NCBI RefSeq assembly: GCF_009377345.1
Contig: NZ_WBSL01000016.1
Coordinates: 1-42,956, forward strand
Reading direction: 5' to 3'
DNA length: 42,956 nt
Source: Deinococcus terrestris
Lineage (GTDB): Bacteria > Deinococcota > Deinococci > Deinococcales > Deinococcaceae
A program made the translations under genes and the position numbers. Below, one piece after another: positions 22,432 to 31,866 of this stretch (position 1 is its first letter; the number at the start of each line of letters is the position of its first letter). The notes beneath the pieces were generated by a model. That model was given only the letters and a program-made list of their open reading frames with translations. It did not search any database and was not told where the DNA came from.

Positions 22432-22628
22432 AGAGGTGTGGAGATGGAAAGCCCTGTGACCCTGTCCCTGTTTCCGGTGCCAGTCTGATTGCAGATCAAG
22501 CAGCAGATTGAGCCGCCCCCAGGTGTGGCGACCCTCAGGTCTCTCCTCCTTGAGTCTTTCGGGGGCAAGACGAAGGGAAACACCCACCTTCCACAAAACG
22601 GGCGTGCGAGCGGGTCGTTCGCCCCCAG

Positions 22629-22655
22629 ACTGGTTCGAGTCCTGTCACCCGCACC
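22629..22655 (+). other. tRNA 3'-end-like fragment (possible attachment-site remnant)
   Basis: ACTGG-TTCGAGT-CCTGT has the T-stem/T-loop layout (4 of 5 pairs). CACCCGC then A and CC fit acceptor bases 66-75. The complementary GCGGGTG 5' strand is not found upstream. Integrative elements often leave such 3' pieces of tRNA genes. Chance resemblance cannot be excluded. Confidence 0.3.
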
Positions 22656-22664
22656 TTCAGGCAC

Positions 22665-22693
22665 GAGAGAGTCAACAGACTCCCTCTCCCTTT
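22665..22693 (+). terminator. Intrinsic terminator
   Basis: GAGAGAGTC-AACA-GACT-CCC-CTCTC stem with a two-base bulge, followed by CCTTTTCTC. It lies just after the tRNA-like fragment and before the helicase. Confidence 0.5.
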
Positions 22694-22751
22694 TCTCTCC
22701 AGCCCTGCCAGCACCGTCGCTCTGGTGGGAGTTCCTGGCATCTCAGCCCGC

Positions 22752-22757
22752 TAGGAT
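22752..22757 (+). promoter_or_regulatory. Leaderless -10 element of the XPB helicase gene
   Basis: TAGGAT lies eight bases before the ATG at 22766, and no Shine-Dalgarno is present. It matches the layout seen before many other genes in this window. Confidence 0.5.
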
Positions 22758-22765
22758 GCAGCCCT

Positions 22766-24169
22766 ATGGCCGTCACCTTGCGACTCGACCGGGGCACCCT
22801 CGTCATGTACGAGGTGCCGGAGGTGGTCTCGCACCTGTTTACCTGGGACGCCCGCAGCCAGTCTTACCGCGCTCCGGGGCAGGTCTACCGAGAGGTCATG
22901 GAAACGCTGGGCCAGGCGGGGGTCAAGGTCCGGGACGAGGCGGCGGGCTTCCTCAAACTCGACTTGGGCTACGCCCGCGACATTGAGCCCTACCGTCACC
23001 AACAGGGCGCCCTGAACGCCTGGAAGCGGGCAGGGCGCCGGGGTGTGGTGGTCCTGCCAACCGGGGCCGGAAAAACGCTGGTCGCGCAGCTCGCCCTGCG
23101 GGATACCCCCCGCAGCGCCCTGATCTGCGTACCCACCCTCGACCTGATGCACCAGTGGTACGCCGGGCTGCTGGCCGCGTTTCCCGACGCCCAGGTGGGC
23201 CTGCTGGGCGGCGGCAGCAAGGACGACACGCCCATCCTGGTGAGCACCTACGACTCGGCCGCAATCCACGCCGAGGACCTGGCCGGGCGATATGCCCTCC
23301 AGATTTTCGACGAGTGCCATCACCTGCCGTCCCCGTTCATGCGGGTAATCGCAGAGATGGGTCTGGCCCCCTACCGCCTCGGCCTGTCGGCCACCCTGAA
23401 GCGCAGCGACGGGCGGGAAGCGGACCTGGGCGGCCTGATCGGCCCGGTCGTGTACTCGGTCGCGCCGGAGGAGCTGGCAGGGGACAGCCTGTCCGAGTAC
23501 CGCGAAGTCATCATCCGGGTGCGGCTCAGCCTCCTGGAACAGGAGCGTTACGACGAGTGCATCCGACTCCGCACCGACTTCCTGCGGCGCTCCGGCATCC
23601 GGCTGGGCAGCCTCGAAGGCTGGCAGAAGTTCGTGATGTCGAGCGGGAGTGCCCAGGGCCGAGCGGCCATGCTCGCGCACCTGGAAGCGAAGTCCCTGGC
23701 CTATGGCACCGAGGGCAAGCTGCGCGTGCTGGAGGAGATTTTCGCCAACCACCCGCAGGAGCGGACCCTGATCTTTACGAACGATAACGCGGCGGTCTAC
23801 CGGATCAGCCATGAGTTTCTGGTCCCGACCATCACGCACCAGACGCCCGTGAAGGAGCGGCACAAGCTGCTGGAGCGCTTCCGGGACGGTACTTACCGCA
23901 TCCTGGCGACCAGCCGGGTGCTGAACGAGGGCATCGATGTGCCGGAGGCGAGTGTGGCGGTGGTGCTGTCGGGCACGGCCACCGAGCGCGAGTACGTGCA
24001 GCGGCTGGGGCGCATCCTGCGGAAGTCGGATGGCAAACAGGCGGTGCTGTACGAGGTCATCACCGAGGGCACCTCCGAGGAGCGCGTCAGCCAGCAGCGC
24101 CGGGGCCAGTGGCAGCCGGGCGTGCGGGCAGAAACGCCCGTCTGGGAGGACCTGAATGCTCCCCACTGA
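22766..24169 (+). CDS. XPB-type superfamily 2 DNA helicase
   Basis: A 467-residue helicase. An N-terminal damage-recognition-like part (1-70) precedes the core: Q-motif-like YRHQQGALNAW, Walker A LPTGAGKT (97-104), DECH (182-185), motif III LGLSATL, motif IV/V TLIFTNDNAAV and ATSRVLNEGIDVPEASVAVVLSG, and motif VI QRLGRILRK. Length and order fit bacterial/archaeal XPB, a 3'-5' translocase that opens damaged DNA. Its stop overlaps the next gene by 14 bp. That gene encodes the Bax1-like nuclease, so the two form a helicase-nuclease pair. The start is set by the -10 box at 22752; the long upstream frame crosses the tRNA-like piece and is not coding. Confidence 0.9.
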   Translation: MAVTLRLDRGTLVMYEVPEVVSHLFTWDARSQSYRAPGQVYREVMETLGQAGVKVRDEAAGFLKLDLGYARDIEPYRHQQGALNAWKRAGRRGVVVLPTGAGKTLVAQLALRDTPRSALICVPTLDLMHQWYAGLLAAFPDAQVGLLGGGSKDDTPILVSTYDSAAIHAEDLAGRYALQIFDECHHLPSPFMRVIAEMGLAPYRLGLSATLKRSDGREADLGGLIGPVVYSVAPEELAGDSLSEYREVIIRVRLSLLEQERYDECIRLRTDFLRRSGIRLGSLEGWQKFVMSSGSAQGRAAMLAHLEAKSLAYGTEGKLRVLEEIFANHPQERTLIFTNDNAAVYRISHEFLVPTITHQTPVKERHKLLERFRDGTYRILATSRVLNEGIDVPEASVAVVLSGTATEREYVQRLGRILRKSDGKQAVLYEVITEGTSEERVSQQRRGQWQPGVRAETPVWEDLNAPH

Positions 24170-25400
24170 ACTCCTGATGTTCAGGGTCCGGGGCGGCGTG
24201 GTGGAGCCGAAGCGCCTCAAGCCCACACCGGGCAACCTCCAGCTCGCCCAGACCCTGATCCGCACCTTCGAGGCCAACCTGGGGAAGCGACGGGCCGACC
24301 TTGACGAGGACCTGAGAGTGCTGGCAGCCGGGCGGCCGGACTTCAAGGTGCTGCGAGGGATGGCGCATCTGCTGAGCAACGGGTCGAGCACCTTTGAGAC
24401 GGGGGGACACGCGGAACCGTCCCTGGTGCGGAAAAAGGTCTTCGAGCTGGCGCAGGCCCACCCGCCCAGCCGACTGCGGCGTGACCTGGTGCTGGAGCAG
24501 GCTGCCCGGTCACTCTCCAATGAGTGTCCCCTCTCTGCTGAGGACGTGGCCGCTGCCCTGTACGCTGATCTGCCGGACCAGCAGACATTAACGGCCTTCG
24601 ATCCGCCCGAGCCGCAGGCCCTGATTGAGCGCTGGGACCTCGCCCAGGCCCAGGGGGTGCTCTACCGCGCCTACAGCCTGATTCTGACGGCCCGGCCCAA
24701 CGAGCCCGCCCGGTACAAGCAACTGCTGAAATACACCCGTTTCTTCGGCCTGATGCTGACGGTGGAGGGTGATCCGGTCCACGGCTTCACCCTGACCCTG
24801 GACGGTCCGACCTCCCTCTTCGGGGGCACGACCCGCTATGGACTGGCGCTGTCGAAGTTCCTGCCCGCACTGCTGCACGTCACGAAATGGGACCTGACCG
24901 CGACCCTCAAGCCCCGGCGGGACCTGGCCTGGGTGGACCCGAAGGACGAGGAATGGCAGTTCGGGCTGACGAGCGAGGACGGGTACGTCAGCCACTACCC
25001 CGAGCCAAAGGAGCACGACAGCGCCCTGGAGTCGGGCTTTTCCGAGCGCTTCGTCAAGCTGGAGACCGCGTGGAAGCTGGAGCGGGAGGTGGACCTGGTG
25101 CCTGTGCCGGGGGGCGTGATCCTGCCCGACTTCCGCCTCGCCCACACGGACGGCCGCAGCGTGCTGGTAGAAATCGTGGGGTACTGGCGCCCGGAGTACC
25201 TGCGGAAGAAGTTCGATCTGCTGCGGAAGTCGGGCAGGCAGGACGTGATCGTGTGTGTCTCCGAGCGACTCAACCTGGAGCGGGCGGGGGTGGACCCCTC
25301 GGACTTCGACGAGCGGCTGGTGTGGTTTAAGGGCGTGCTGAATCCGAAAGAGGTGCTGGCGGTCGCGGAGCGGCTGACGGCAGAGCTGCCTCGGCCTTGA
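24156..25400 (+). CDS. Bax1-like nuclease (DUF790), partner of the XPB helicase
   Basis: A 414-residue protein starting MLPTELLMFRVRGGVVEPKRL, a typical DUF790 opening. The C-terminal half carries the PD-(D/E)xK-like nuclease core: LPDFRLAHTDGRSVLVEIVGYWRPEYL, with Asp, Glu and a downstream RKKFDLLR giving the basic residue. Archaeal Bax1 binds XPB and cuts 3' to a bubble, much as XPG does in eukaryotic excision repair. The 14-bp overlap with the helicase implies coupled synthesis of a complex. The role here, repair or defence against foreign DNA, is not settled by the sequence. Confidence 0.88.
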   Translation: MLPTELLMFRVRGGVVEPKRLKPTPGNLQLAQTLIRTFEANLGKRRADLDEDLRVLAAGRPDFKVLRGMAHLLSNGSSTFETGGHAEPSLVRKKVFELAQAHPPSRLRRDLVLEQAARSLSNECPLSAEDVAAALYADLPDQQTLTAFDPPEPQALIERWDLAQAQGVLYRAYSLILTARPNEPARYKQLLKYTRFFGLMLTVEGDPVHGFTLTLDGPTSLFGGTTRYGLALSKFLPALLHVTKWDLTATLKPRRDLAWVDPKDEEWQFGLTSEDGYVSHYPEPKEHDSALESGFSERFVKLETAWKLEREVDLVPVPGGVILPDFRLAHTDGRSVLVEIVGYWRPEYLRKKFDLLRKSGRQDVIVCVSERLNLERAGVDPSDFDERLVWFKGVLNPKEVLAVAERLTAELPRP

Positions 25401-25542
25401 TCCGCCTTGCGGAGGGCGGACGGAGCCCCGCCTCCCTATGGCCCTGCGCCCGATGCGGCCGACTGGAGTGAGCGTCCCCTCTCACTCGGCCTCCAGCATT
25501 TGGCCGATGCCGCCCCGGTGCCCATCCCCTACGCTGCCGGAC

Positions 25543-26559
25543 ATGATGGGTAACCCTCTCCCCACACCCGAGCTGATGGCGGTCATCGCCGCCCACTACG
25601 GCCAGACCCGCGAGCAGCTGAGCGACCTGGGCAGCTTCGAGAATCATGTCTTTGCCTTCCCCACGCCGGAGGGTGGCCGGGTGCTGCGCCTGGTGCACAG
25701 CAGCCACCGCAGCGAGCGGCAGGTGAAGGCCGAACTGCACTGGCTGACCTTCCTCGCCGACCGCGGCGTCAGCGTCGCCGTTCCGGTTCCCGGCCCCGAC
25801 GGTGAGCTGTTGGCCACCTGGCCGGACGGCGCGAATGGATCGTATGTCTCGGCGGTCTTCGTGCGTGCCGAGGGGGAACGCGCCCGGCCCGCCGAATTGA
25901 CCCCGGGCCAGATTCGCGCTTGGGGGCGCCTGCTGGCCGAGATCCACGACCACACGGTCACGTACCACCCGGACGACCCAGGCGGACGCCCCACCTGGCA
26001 GGATGATCCCTACATCCGCGACCGCCATGCCCTGGCTGCCGCCCTGCCTGTGTCCCTGGATGCGGGCATCCTGACCCGCTTCGACGCGCTCGTCGAGACC
26101 CTCAGTGCGCAGCCCACCCACCCGGGGAGGTTCGGGTTGATCCACAACGACGCGCACCCGGGCAACTTCCTGATCCAGGGCGAACAGCTCACGCTGTTTG
26201 ACTTCGACGACTGCGGGCACAACTTCTACGTCAACGACCTGGCGATGGCCCTGTACTACGGCGTGTGGGGCGCGGACGACCGGGAAACGCTGGGGCGTCG
26301 CCTGTGGACGCACCTGCTGGCAGGCTACCGGGAGGTCCGGGCATTGGACGACGCGGACCTCGCCCTGGTCCCGGCGCTGCTCAAGCTGCGCGAGGTGGAC
26401 CTGTACCTGCTGCTGCACGGCAAGTGGGACCTCGCGCAGCTCTCGGAGACGCAACGGGCGACCCTGGCAACCTACCGGCACAACATCCTGAATGACGTGC
26501 CCTACCTGGCATTTCTGGAGGAGACGAGGCTGCGCGTTCCCCAGCTCCATTCCACCTGA
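25543..26559 (+). CDS. Phosphotransferase of the APH/SrkA-like kinase family
   Basis: A 338-residue protein-kinase-like fold. The catalytic loop [13 protein letters not shown] has the H-x-D-x-x-x-x-N signature, and [23 protein letters not shown] gives the Mg-binding DFD. The N-lobe [23 protein letters not shown] fits a nucleotide loop. Relatives phosphorylate aminoglycosides, homoserine, choline or stress-related protein targets, so the substrate is open. ATG 25543 has TACGCT about eight bases upstream and no ribosome site. The gene is monocistronic. Confidence 0.88.
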   Translation: MMGNPLPTPELMAVIAAHYGQTREQLSDLGSFENHVFAFPTPEGGRVLRLVHSSHRSERQVKAELHWLTFLADRGVSVAVPVPGPDGELLATWPDGANGSYVSAVFVRAEGERARPAELTPGQIRAWGRLLAEIHDHTVTYHPDDPGGRPTWQDDPYIRDRHALAAALPVSLDAGILTRFDALVETLSAQPTHPGRFGLIHNDAHPGNFLIQGEQLTLFDFDDCGHNFYVNDLAMALYYGVWGADDRETLGRRLWTHLLAGYREVRALDDADLALVPALLKLREVDLYLLLHGKWDLAQLSETQRATLATYRHNILNDVPYLAFLEETRLRVPQLHST

Positions 26560-26727
26560 GCCTGGAACTCCAACGTCAGACCAGTGGCCCCAACAGTGGC
26601 CGTGGGCGTGCGGTGCGGCAGGAATGCACTGGTGTCCCTCCGCGGTTGAGCAGGTGGGCTGGTGCTGCCCTTCAGCTCCCCCAGGGCGCAAGGTGGCCTT
26701 CATGGACGCCCTCGTTCGCGCTCCATT

Positions 26728-26736
26728 GCGGCGTGG
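26728..26736. repeat. Left 9-bp target duplication of the IS4 element
   Basis: GCGGCGTGG abuts the left terminal repeat and is repeated at 27913-27921. Confidence 0.92.
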
Positions 26737-27912
<1,176 letters not shown>

Positions 27913-27921
27913 GCGGCGTGG
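27913..27921. repeat. Right 9-bp target duplication of the IS4 element
   Basis: GCGGCGTGG directly follows the right terminal repeat. Confidence 0.92.
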
Positions 27922-28007
27922 ACCAGAAGCACCGATTCCGATTGGTCTTAAACCAGGGGCGCGCATCTGCAGTCCCGGCGCGGGTCTCATCCAGATAGCC
28001 TCTGGCC

Positions 28008-28460
28008 ATGCGCTTCTTACTTCTGCCTGTGCTGGGATCGGTTGCCCTCGCGACCCCGGCCATACCTGTAACCAACGCCCACACCCCGGCCACCCTGGTC
28101 AACAGCTTGGCGGTCAAGCGCAACTGGACGCTCGAGGAAAGCGCCTTCTGTAAGGAACGTGCTGCGGCGCAGGCCAGCATCGCGTATCCCAAGAAAGCGG
28201 CGTCCAAGTTCAAGTACATCAAAACGTTCAGCTTCCGGACGCCGAGCGCCGCCAACAACGAGAGGGTGATGCTGGACTACACCAATGCGGGCTTTCAGGT
28301 GCCTTTTCCCTGGCAGGATGGTCAGTGGCTCAGCCGCCAGTACACGGCAGACGCGACCCCCCGCTATACCTACCTGCTGGAGATGCAGGACCGTCCCAGG
28401 GTGGCGGGGACCTACAGCACCGTGGCGAGCGCCTGTTTGACGGTGTTCGGGCTGCGTTAG
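28008..28460 (+). CDS. Secreted hypothetical protein
   Basis: A 150-residue protein. The N-terminal MRFLLLPVLGSVALATPAIP is a short signal peptide, and two cysteines (FCKER; ACLTVFG) could form a disulfide outside the cytoplasm. The centre, VMLDYTNAGFQVPFPWQDGQWLSRQYT, has beta character. TAGCCT six bases before the ATG suggests a leaderless mRNA. The next gene starts 8 bp after the stop. No family recognised. Confidence 0.65.
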   Translation: MRFLLLPVLGSVALATPAIPVTNAHTPATLVNSLAVKRNWTLEESAFCKERAAAQASIAYPKKAASKFKYIKTFSFRTPSAANNERVMLDYTNAGFQVPFPWQDGQWLSRQYTADATPRYTYLLEMQDRPRVAGTYSTVASACLTVFGLR

Positions 28461-28468
28461 GTTGCCGT

Positions 28469-28705
28469 GTGATCAAAGACGACATGGCTATCCACGCGGG
28501 CATCCCCGAGAAAGCGGTCAAAGCGGCCCTCCAGCAGATGCGGTCGCAAGAAGCACTTTCCGAAGTGACCTGGGATGTCGCGCGTTCGCGCCCAGGGCGG
28601 CCTATCAAGGTGTACTTCGAGGCGAACGGCTCGGCCGAGCTGCAACTGGCCAAGCGGGCGCTGGAGCAGGCACTCCAGGCCAACGGGTTTGAGCTGTATC
28701 CCTGA
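28469..28705 (+). CDS. Small hypothetical protein
   Basis: A 78-residue basic-acidic protein with the start taken at GTG 28469. It is preceded by TAGGTT (28458-28463), which includes the previous stop codon; ATG 28484 is an alternative five codons in. The N-terminal half (IHAGIPEKAVKAALQQMRSQEALSEVTWDV) looks like a small helical or winged-helix unit. No confident family. Confidence 0.5.
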   Translation: MIKDDMAIHAGIPEKAVKAALQQMRSQEALSEVTWDVARSRPGRPIKVYFEANGSAELQLAKRALEQALQANGFELYP

Positions 28706-28727
28706 GCCGATCGCGCTACTTTGCGGT

Positions 28728-29039
28728 ATGGACCGAGAGCATCCCACTCCCCCGCGTGAAGACGCTCCGCCGACCCTCGCCGGGCCGATGCACCTCGTGG
28801 TGGACGGTATCGAGGGAACGGTCGCCCGCGTCGAGCTCCCCGACGGCACCACCGCCGATTGGGATCTCGCCAGCCTGCCGCGCGGGGTCCGGGAGGGGGA
28901 CGTCGTCCGGCTGCACGTCGAGCATGGCGACCTCGAGATCGAGATTGACCACGCGGAGACCGCGCGGCGGCGTGGTGAAGCCCAGGCGCAGCTCGACGCC
29001 CTGAATCAGGCGACCCCTGGTGGGGAGATCGACCTGTGA
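28728..29039 (+). CDS. DUF3006-type protein
   Basis: A 103-residue acidic protein. The core, MHLVVDGIEGTVARVELPDGTTADWDLASLPRGVREGDVVRLHVEHGDLEIEID, matches the small beta-rich DUF3006 domain (MxVDRIEGxxAVVE). DUF3006 genes often sit beside ComEC-like metallo-beta-lactamase genes, exactly as here. TACTTT five bases before ATG 28728 suggests a leaderless start. Its stop overlaps the next GTG (GTGA), so translation is coupled. Its role is unknown. Confidence 0.78.
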   Translation: MDREHPTPPREDAPPTLAGPMHLVVDGIEGTVARVELPDGTTADWDLASLPRGVREGDVVRLHVEHGDLEIEIDHAETARRRGEAQAQLDALNQATPGGEIDL

Positions 29040-30052
29040 GGGGGCTGCTCGCGCTGACGGTTCTGGCCCTGGGCACCGCGCAGGCGGCCCCCCTGACCAT
29101 TCGTTTCCTCGATGTAGGCCAGGGGGACGCGGTCCTCATCACCTCGCCCGAGGGCAAGAGCGTTCTCTACGACGGGGGCCGCAGTGAGGCCCGGATGCAG
29201 ACGCTGCTGCGGCAATACGGCGTACAGGGCCTCGACCTCGTGGCCGCCAGCCACGGGGACGCCGACCACATCACTGGGCTGATTCCGGCGGTGACGCTCT
29301 ACAAGCCGAAGTTCTTCCTGAACAACGGCATCGCTGCGACGACGCAGACGTGGAACAAGCTGATCACCGCCACCCAGAAGGCCGGGACGCAGGGTTTGGT
29401 CGCCAGAGACCAGCAGGTCATCAACCTGGGCAGCGTGAAGCTCACCGTGCTCGCGCCTCCTCCGGGGATGCCCAGGGGAGAGCAGAACGTCAATTCAGTA
29501 GGACTGCTCGTGCAGTACGGCTCCTTCCGGGCGCTGCTGACGGGCGATAGCGAGACCGCGGAAACAGCGGGGTGGCTCAAGCGGTACCCGGCGAGCTTCC
29601 TGGGTCCCATCGACGTGTACAAGAGCATCCACCACGGGGCCGCCAATGGGGACAGCGCGGCGTGGCTGGCGGCGGTGCGCCCCCGCAACGTGGTGATCGG
29701 CGTGGGGCCGAACAACTACGGTCACCCGACGGGGGCGGCGCTGAACCTGTACCGGAAGGTGGGGGCAAACGTGTTCCGCACGGATCAGCAGGGGACGGTC
29801 ACGGTCACGGTGCAACCGGGGGGCAAGTACGCCATCACGACCGAGCGGCAGGGGGGCGTGAAGCCTGCACCAGCGGCAACGCCGACGCCCAGACCCCAAC
29901 CGGCTCCTACGCCCGTCACGCCCCCACCGTCGAGCGTGTATTACCCGAACTGTGCGGCCGCCCGTGCGGCGGGAGCGGCCCCGGTGCGGGTCGGACAGCC
30001 AGGGTACGGGCGGCACCTGGACCGGGATGGCGACGGGGTGGGCTGCGAGTAG
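29036..30052 (+). CDS. Secreted ComEC-like metallo-beta-lactamase with C-terminal Excalibur domain
   Basis: A 338-residue protein, starting at GTG 29036. A signal peptide (RGLLALTVLALGTAQAAP) precedes an MBL domain of the ComEC/Rec2 C-terminal type: FLDVGQGDAVLI, the metal motif SHGDADHITG, LLTGDSE and SIHHGAANGDSAAWL. A Pro-rich linker (about 280-305) leads to an Excalibur calcium-binding module ending DRDGDGVGCE. The ComEC MBL domain degrades the non-transported DNA strand, so a secreted nuclease acting on extracellular DNA is plausible (inference). It is coupled to the DUF3006 gene. Confidence 0.9.
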   Translation: MRGLLALTVLALGTAQAAPLTIRFLDVGQGDAVLITSPEGKSVLYDGGRSEARMQTLLRQYGVQGLDLVAASHGDADHITGLIPAVTLYKPKFFLNNGIAATTQTWNKLITATQKAGTQGLVARDQQVINLGSVKLTVLAPPPGMPRGEQNVNSVGLLVQYGSFRALLTGDSETAETAGWLKRYPASFLGPIDVYKSIHHGAANGDSAAWLAAVRPRNVVIGVGPNNYGHPTGAALNLYRKVGANVFRTDQQGTVTVTVQPGGKYAITTERQGGVKPAPAATPTPRPQPAPTPVTPPPSSVYYPNCAAARAAGAAPVRVGQPGYGRHLDRDGDGVGCE

Positions 30053-30257
30053 AACAGCACTGCCGCTCAAGACGACGTTTCTTTGCTTGTTCGTCGCTCT
30101 GGGAAGCTCCGCGACGGTATAGAGCTTCATGGCGGCGCGTTCCGTGCCAAGTTCGACCAGCTGGAACGGGCCTTAGGTTCTGTCCTCACGGCGGAATGCT
30201 GGCGTGAAGGAGGGTCAGGGTACAGTGGACCATGTCCCTGCCTCTGCTGGAGTACCG
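30053..30257. promoter_or_regulatory. Intergenic region with TACAGT box and mini-ORF before the second phosphotransferase
   Basis: TACAGT at 30221-30226 is followed by a nine-codon ORF (ATG 30232 to TGA 30261, MSLPLLEYR) whose stop overlaps the GTG start of the kinase gene (GTGA). A leaderless mini-ORF could deliver ribosomes to the GTG. No other gene was seen in the interval. Confidence 0.4.
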
Positions 30258-31247
30258 GTGAGCCTGTCCCCCGAGGCCGTTCCTCCAGCGGTGCCGCTCG
30301 GGCAGTTGGAAGAGGTGCTCACCGCCTATGACCTGCCTGGGCCGGTGGGTCTGACCTGGTTGCGCCGCGGCTTCAACGACCACTACGAGGTCACGGCTGG
30401 TGCGTCCCGCTACATTCTGCGTGTCTACCTGCCGGACAAGCCCTACATCCGGAGCCTGAGCGACTTTCAGGCCGAGGTCGAAGCGCTGAACGTCCTGGCT
30501 TTGGAAGGCCTCCCGGTCAGTGCCCCGGTGCCCGACCGGAGGGGCAACCTCCTCACCAGGCTGGAGGTCGAGGGCGGGTCCCGTCCTCTGGCCCTCTTTA
30601 CCTATGCCCCAGGTGAGGAGCGGCGTGGGCGGGACTTCACCGAGGCCGCCGCCAGGAACCTGGGGATGACCCTGGCCCGTATTCATCAGCTCGCCGATGA
30701 GCGGCACCTGGGTCGGGACCGCTACACCCTGGACGAAGAATTTCTCGTGGACCGCCCCATTGCTGCCCTGCGCCGTGCCCTGGGGGCCGACGCGGACGGT
30801 CTGGAGACCTACGGGGAAACCTTGAAGGCTGGCCTCCGTCACCTTCCCCGTACCCAGGGAGCCTTCGGGTTCATTCACGGGGACCTGCATACCGGAAACC
30901 TGCGGGTGGAACATGACCGCTGCACAGTGTTCGACTTCGATCACGGGGCACAGGGGTGGCGAGCCTACGACCTGGCGGTCTTGAGGATGAGTCTCCCGGA
31001 TGGACCGTGGGCGGCCTTGCTGGAGGCGTACCGCTCGGTCCGTCCCTTCAGCGAAGAAGAAGAGGCCGCCCTGCCGCTGCTGGCCCAGGTCCGGGAGCTG
31101 TGGGATCCGGGGGATTTCCTCACGATGCTCTACACCGGGGCGTGGGGTCCACCCACCATCCCCGAGAAGGGGCTCGACCGGATTCGGACCCAGGTGCGGG
31201 GATGGCTGGACGCCGGGAGCCCACCGTCTCCAGAACAGCCGTCCTAA
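30258..31247 (+). CDS. Phosphotransferase of the aminoglycoside/choline/homoserine kinase family
   Basis: A 329-residue APH-fold kinase. N-lobe RGFNDHYEVTAGASRYILRVY, catalytic loop FIHGDLHTGNLRV (H-G-D-x-H-x-x-N) and metal-binding TVFDFDHGAQGWRAYDLAVLR. The start GTG 30258 is favoured because it overlaps the mini-ORF stop; in-frame GTGs at 30204 and 30225 would add up to 18 residues of low-complexity sequence. The substrate is unknown. It is only distantly similar to the kinase at 25543. Confidence 0.86.
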   Translation: MSLSPEAVPPAVPLGQLEEVLTAYDLPGPVGLTWLRRGFNDHYEVTAGASRYILRVYLPDKPYIRSLSDFQAEVEALNVLALEGLPVSAPVPDRRGNLLTRLEVEGGSRPLALFTYAPGEERRGRDFTEAAARNLGMTLARIHQLADERHLGRDRYTLDEEFLVDRPIAALRRALGADADGLETYGETLKAGLRHLPRTQGAFGFIHGDLHTGNLRVEHDRCTVFDFDHGAQGWRAYDLAVLRMSLPDGPWAALLEAYRSVRPFSEEEEAALPLLAQVRELWDPGDFLTMLYTGAWGPPTIPEKGLDRIRTQVRGWLDAGSPPSPEQPS

Positions 31248-31683
31248 GCGGGCCGAGCAAGGCGTCTTGGGAGCCCGTGACGGGTCTAGTCCCGTTCGCA
31301 CGCGGCTGTGGAGGCTGTAGGGTACACTCCTACGCCCCTACACAGTGCGCGCTTGTCGTTTAACTCCAAAAGATCAGTTTCAGCAGCGTTGTCAGTGAGC
31401 TCCCGGTAGCTTCTGTGCAGGTCGCCCGGATGTCCCGGCAGTGCTGAGCCTCAGCACGGAGGTGTTCAGCGCGGTCACTCGAAGAATCAAAGTCCCTCAC
31501 GTCCCTCTCCTTTGCCGGTGGGCACCTTCGCTCATCGGCTGTCCCTATCGTGCGCGGGGAGGCCCAACCGCACATCCGCTCACTTGCACACCTGGTCTGC
31601 GCCGAATGGCTGAGGGGTCCGGTGACGGGAAGGAGAAGGTCGCTCAACCACGGTGACGCAGAGTCGGGAGGTGGTGCGAGGAC

Positions 31684-31706
31684 GCGGACACCTGTCAGGT
31701 GTCCGC
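31684..31706. repeat. Exact 10-bp stem inverted repeat
   Basis: GCGGACACCT-GTC-AGGTGTCCGC. It could be a transcription terminator without a U tract, or a protein-binding dyad. No flanking gene clarifies its role. Confidence 0.6.
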
Positions 31707-31823
31707 TGCTGCCCGTGCGATGGTCCTGTCAGGTTAGGGTCCAAGACCCTCAGCAGGTGGTGTCAGAAAATCTCAAACTCGGCCCTATCCTGACGCCTTT
31801 CCCACCCTGTGCTTGACGTCAGG

Positions 31824-31839
31824 TTGGGGTATACCCCAA
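31824..31839. promoter_or_regulatory. 16-bp palindrome with GGGTATACCC core (left)
   Basis: TTGGGGTATACCCCAA is a perfect palindrome 27 bp after the end of the reverse-strand membrane gene. Its 10-bp core recurs at 33023-33032, beyond the divergent regulator. Confidence 0.65.
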
Positions 31840-31866
31840 TTGGACGAACGTCTCCTCTTTGCAGCT

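Larger units (their letters stand above)
22432..22765. other. Gap before the XPB helicase; holds a tRNA-3'-end-like piece and a terminator
   Basis: No intact gene. Bases 22631-22655 look like a tRNA T-arm and acceptor end, followed by a bulged hairpin with a T-rich tail. The preceding 25 bases (22596-22620) can pair as a long variable-arm-like stem, but no 5' half of a tRNA was found. The helicase promoter is at the right end. Confidence 0.35.
31248..31866. other. 619-bp gene-free region with dyads
   Basis: No supported gene. Features seen: an exact hairpin GCGGACACCT-GTC-AGGTGTCCGC at 31684-31706 without a T run; CCTGACG...CGTCAGG at 31789-31823; and the palindrome TTGGGGTATACCCCAA at 31824-31839. 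A reverse frame at 31360-31647 lacks a start signal and is not called. Confidence 0.5.

Noticed and set aside
22508..22765. Long N-terminal extension of the helicase frame
   Set aside because: It runs through the tRNA-like piece and terminator and lacks a ribosome site. The -10 box at 22752 supports the start at 22766.
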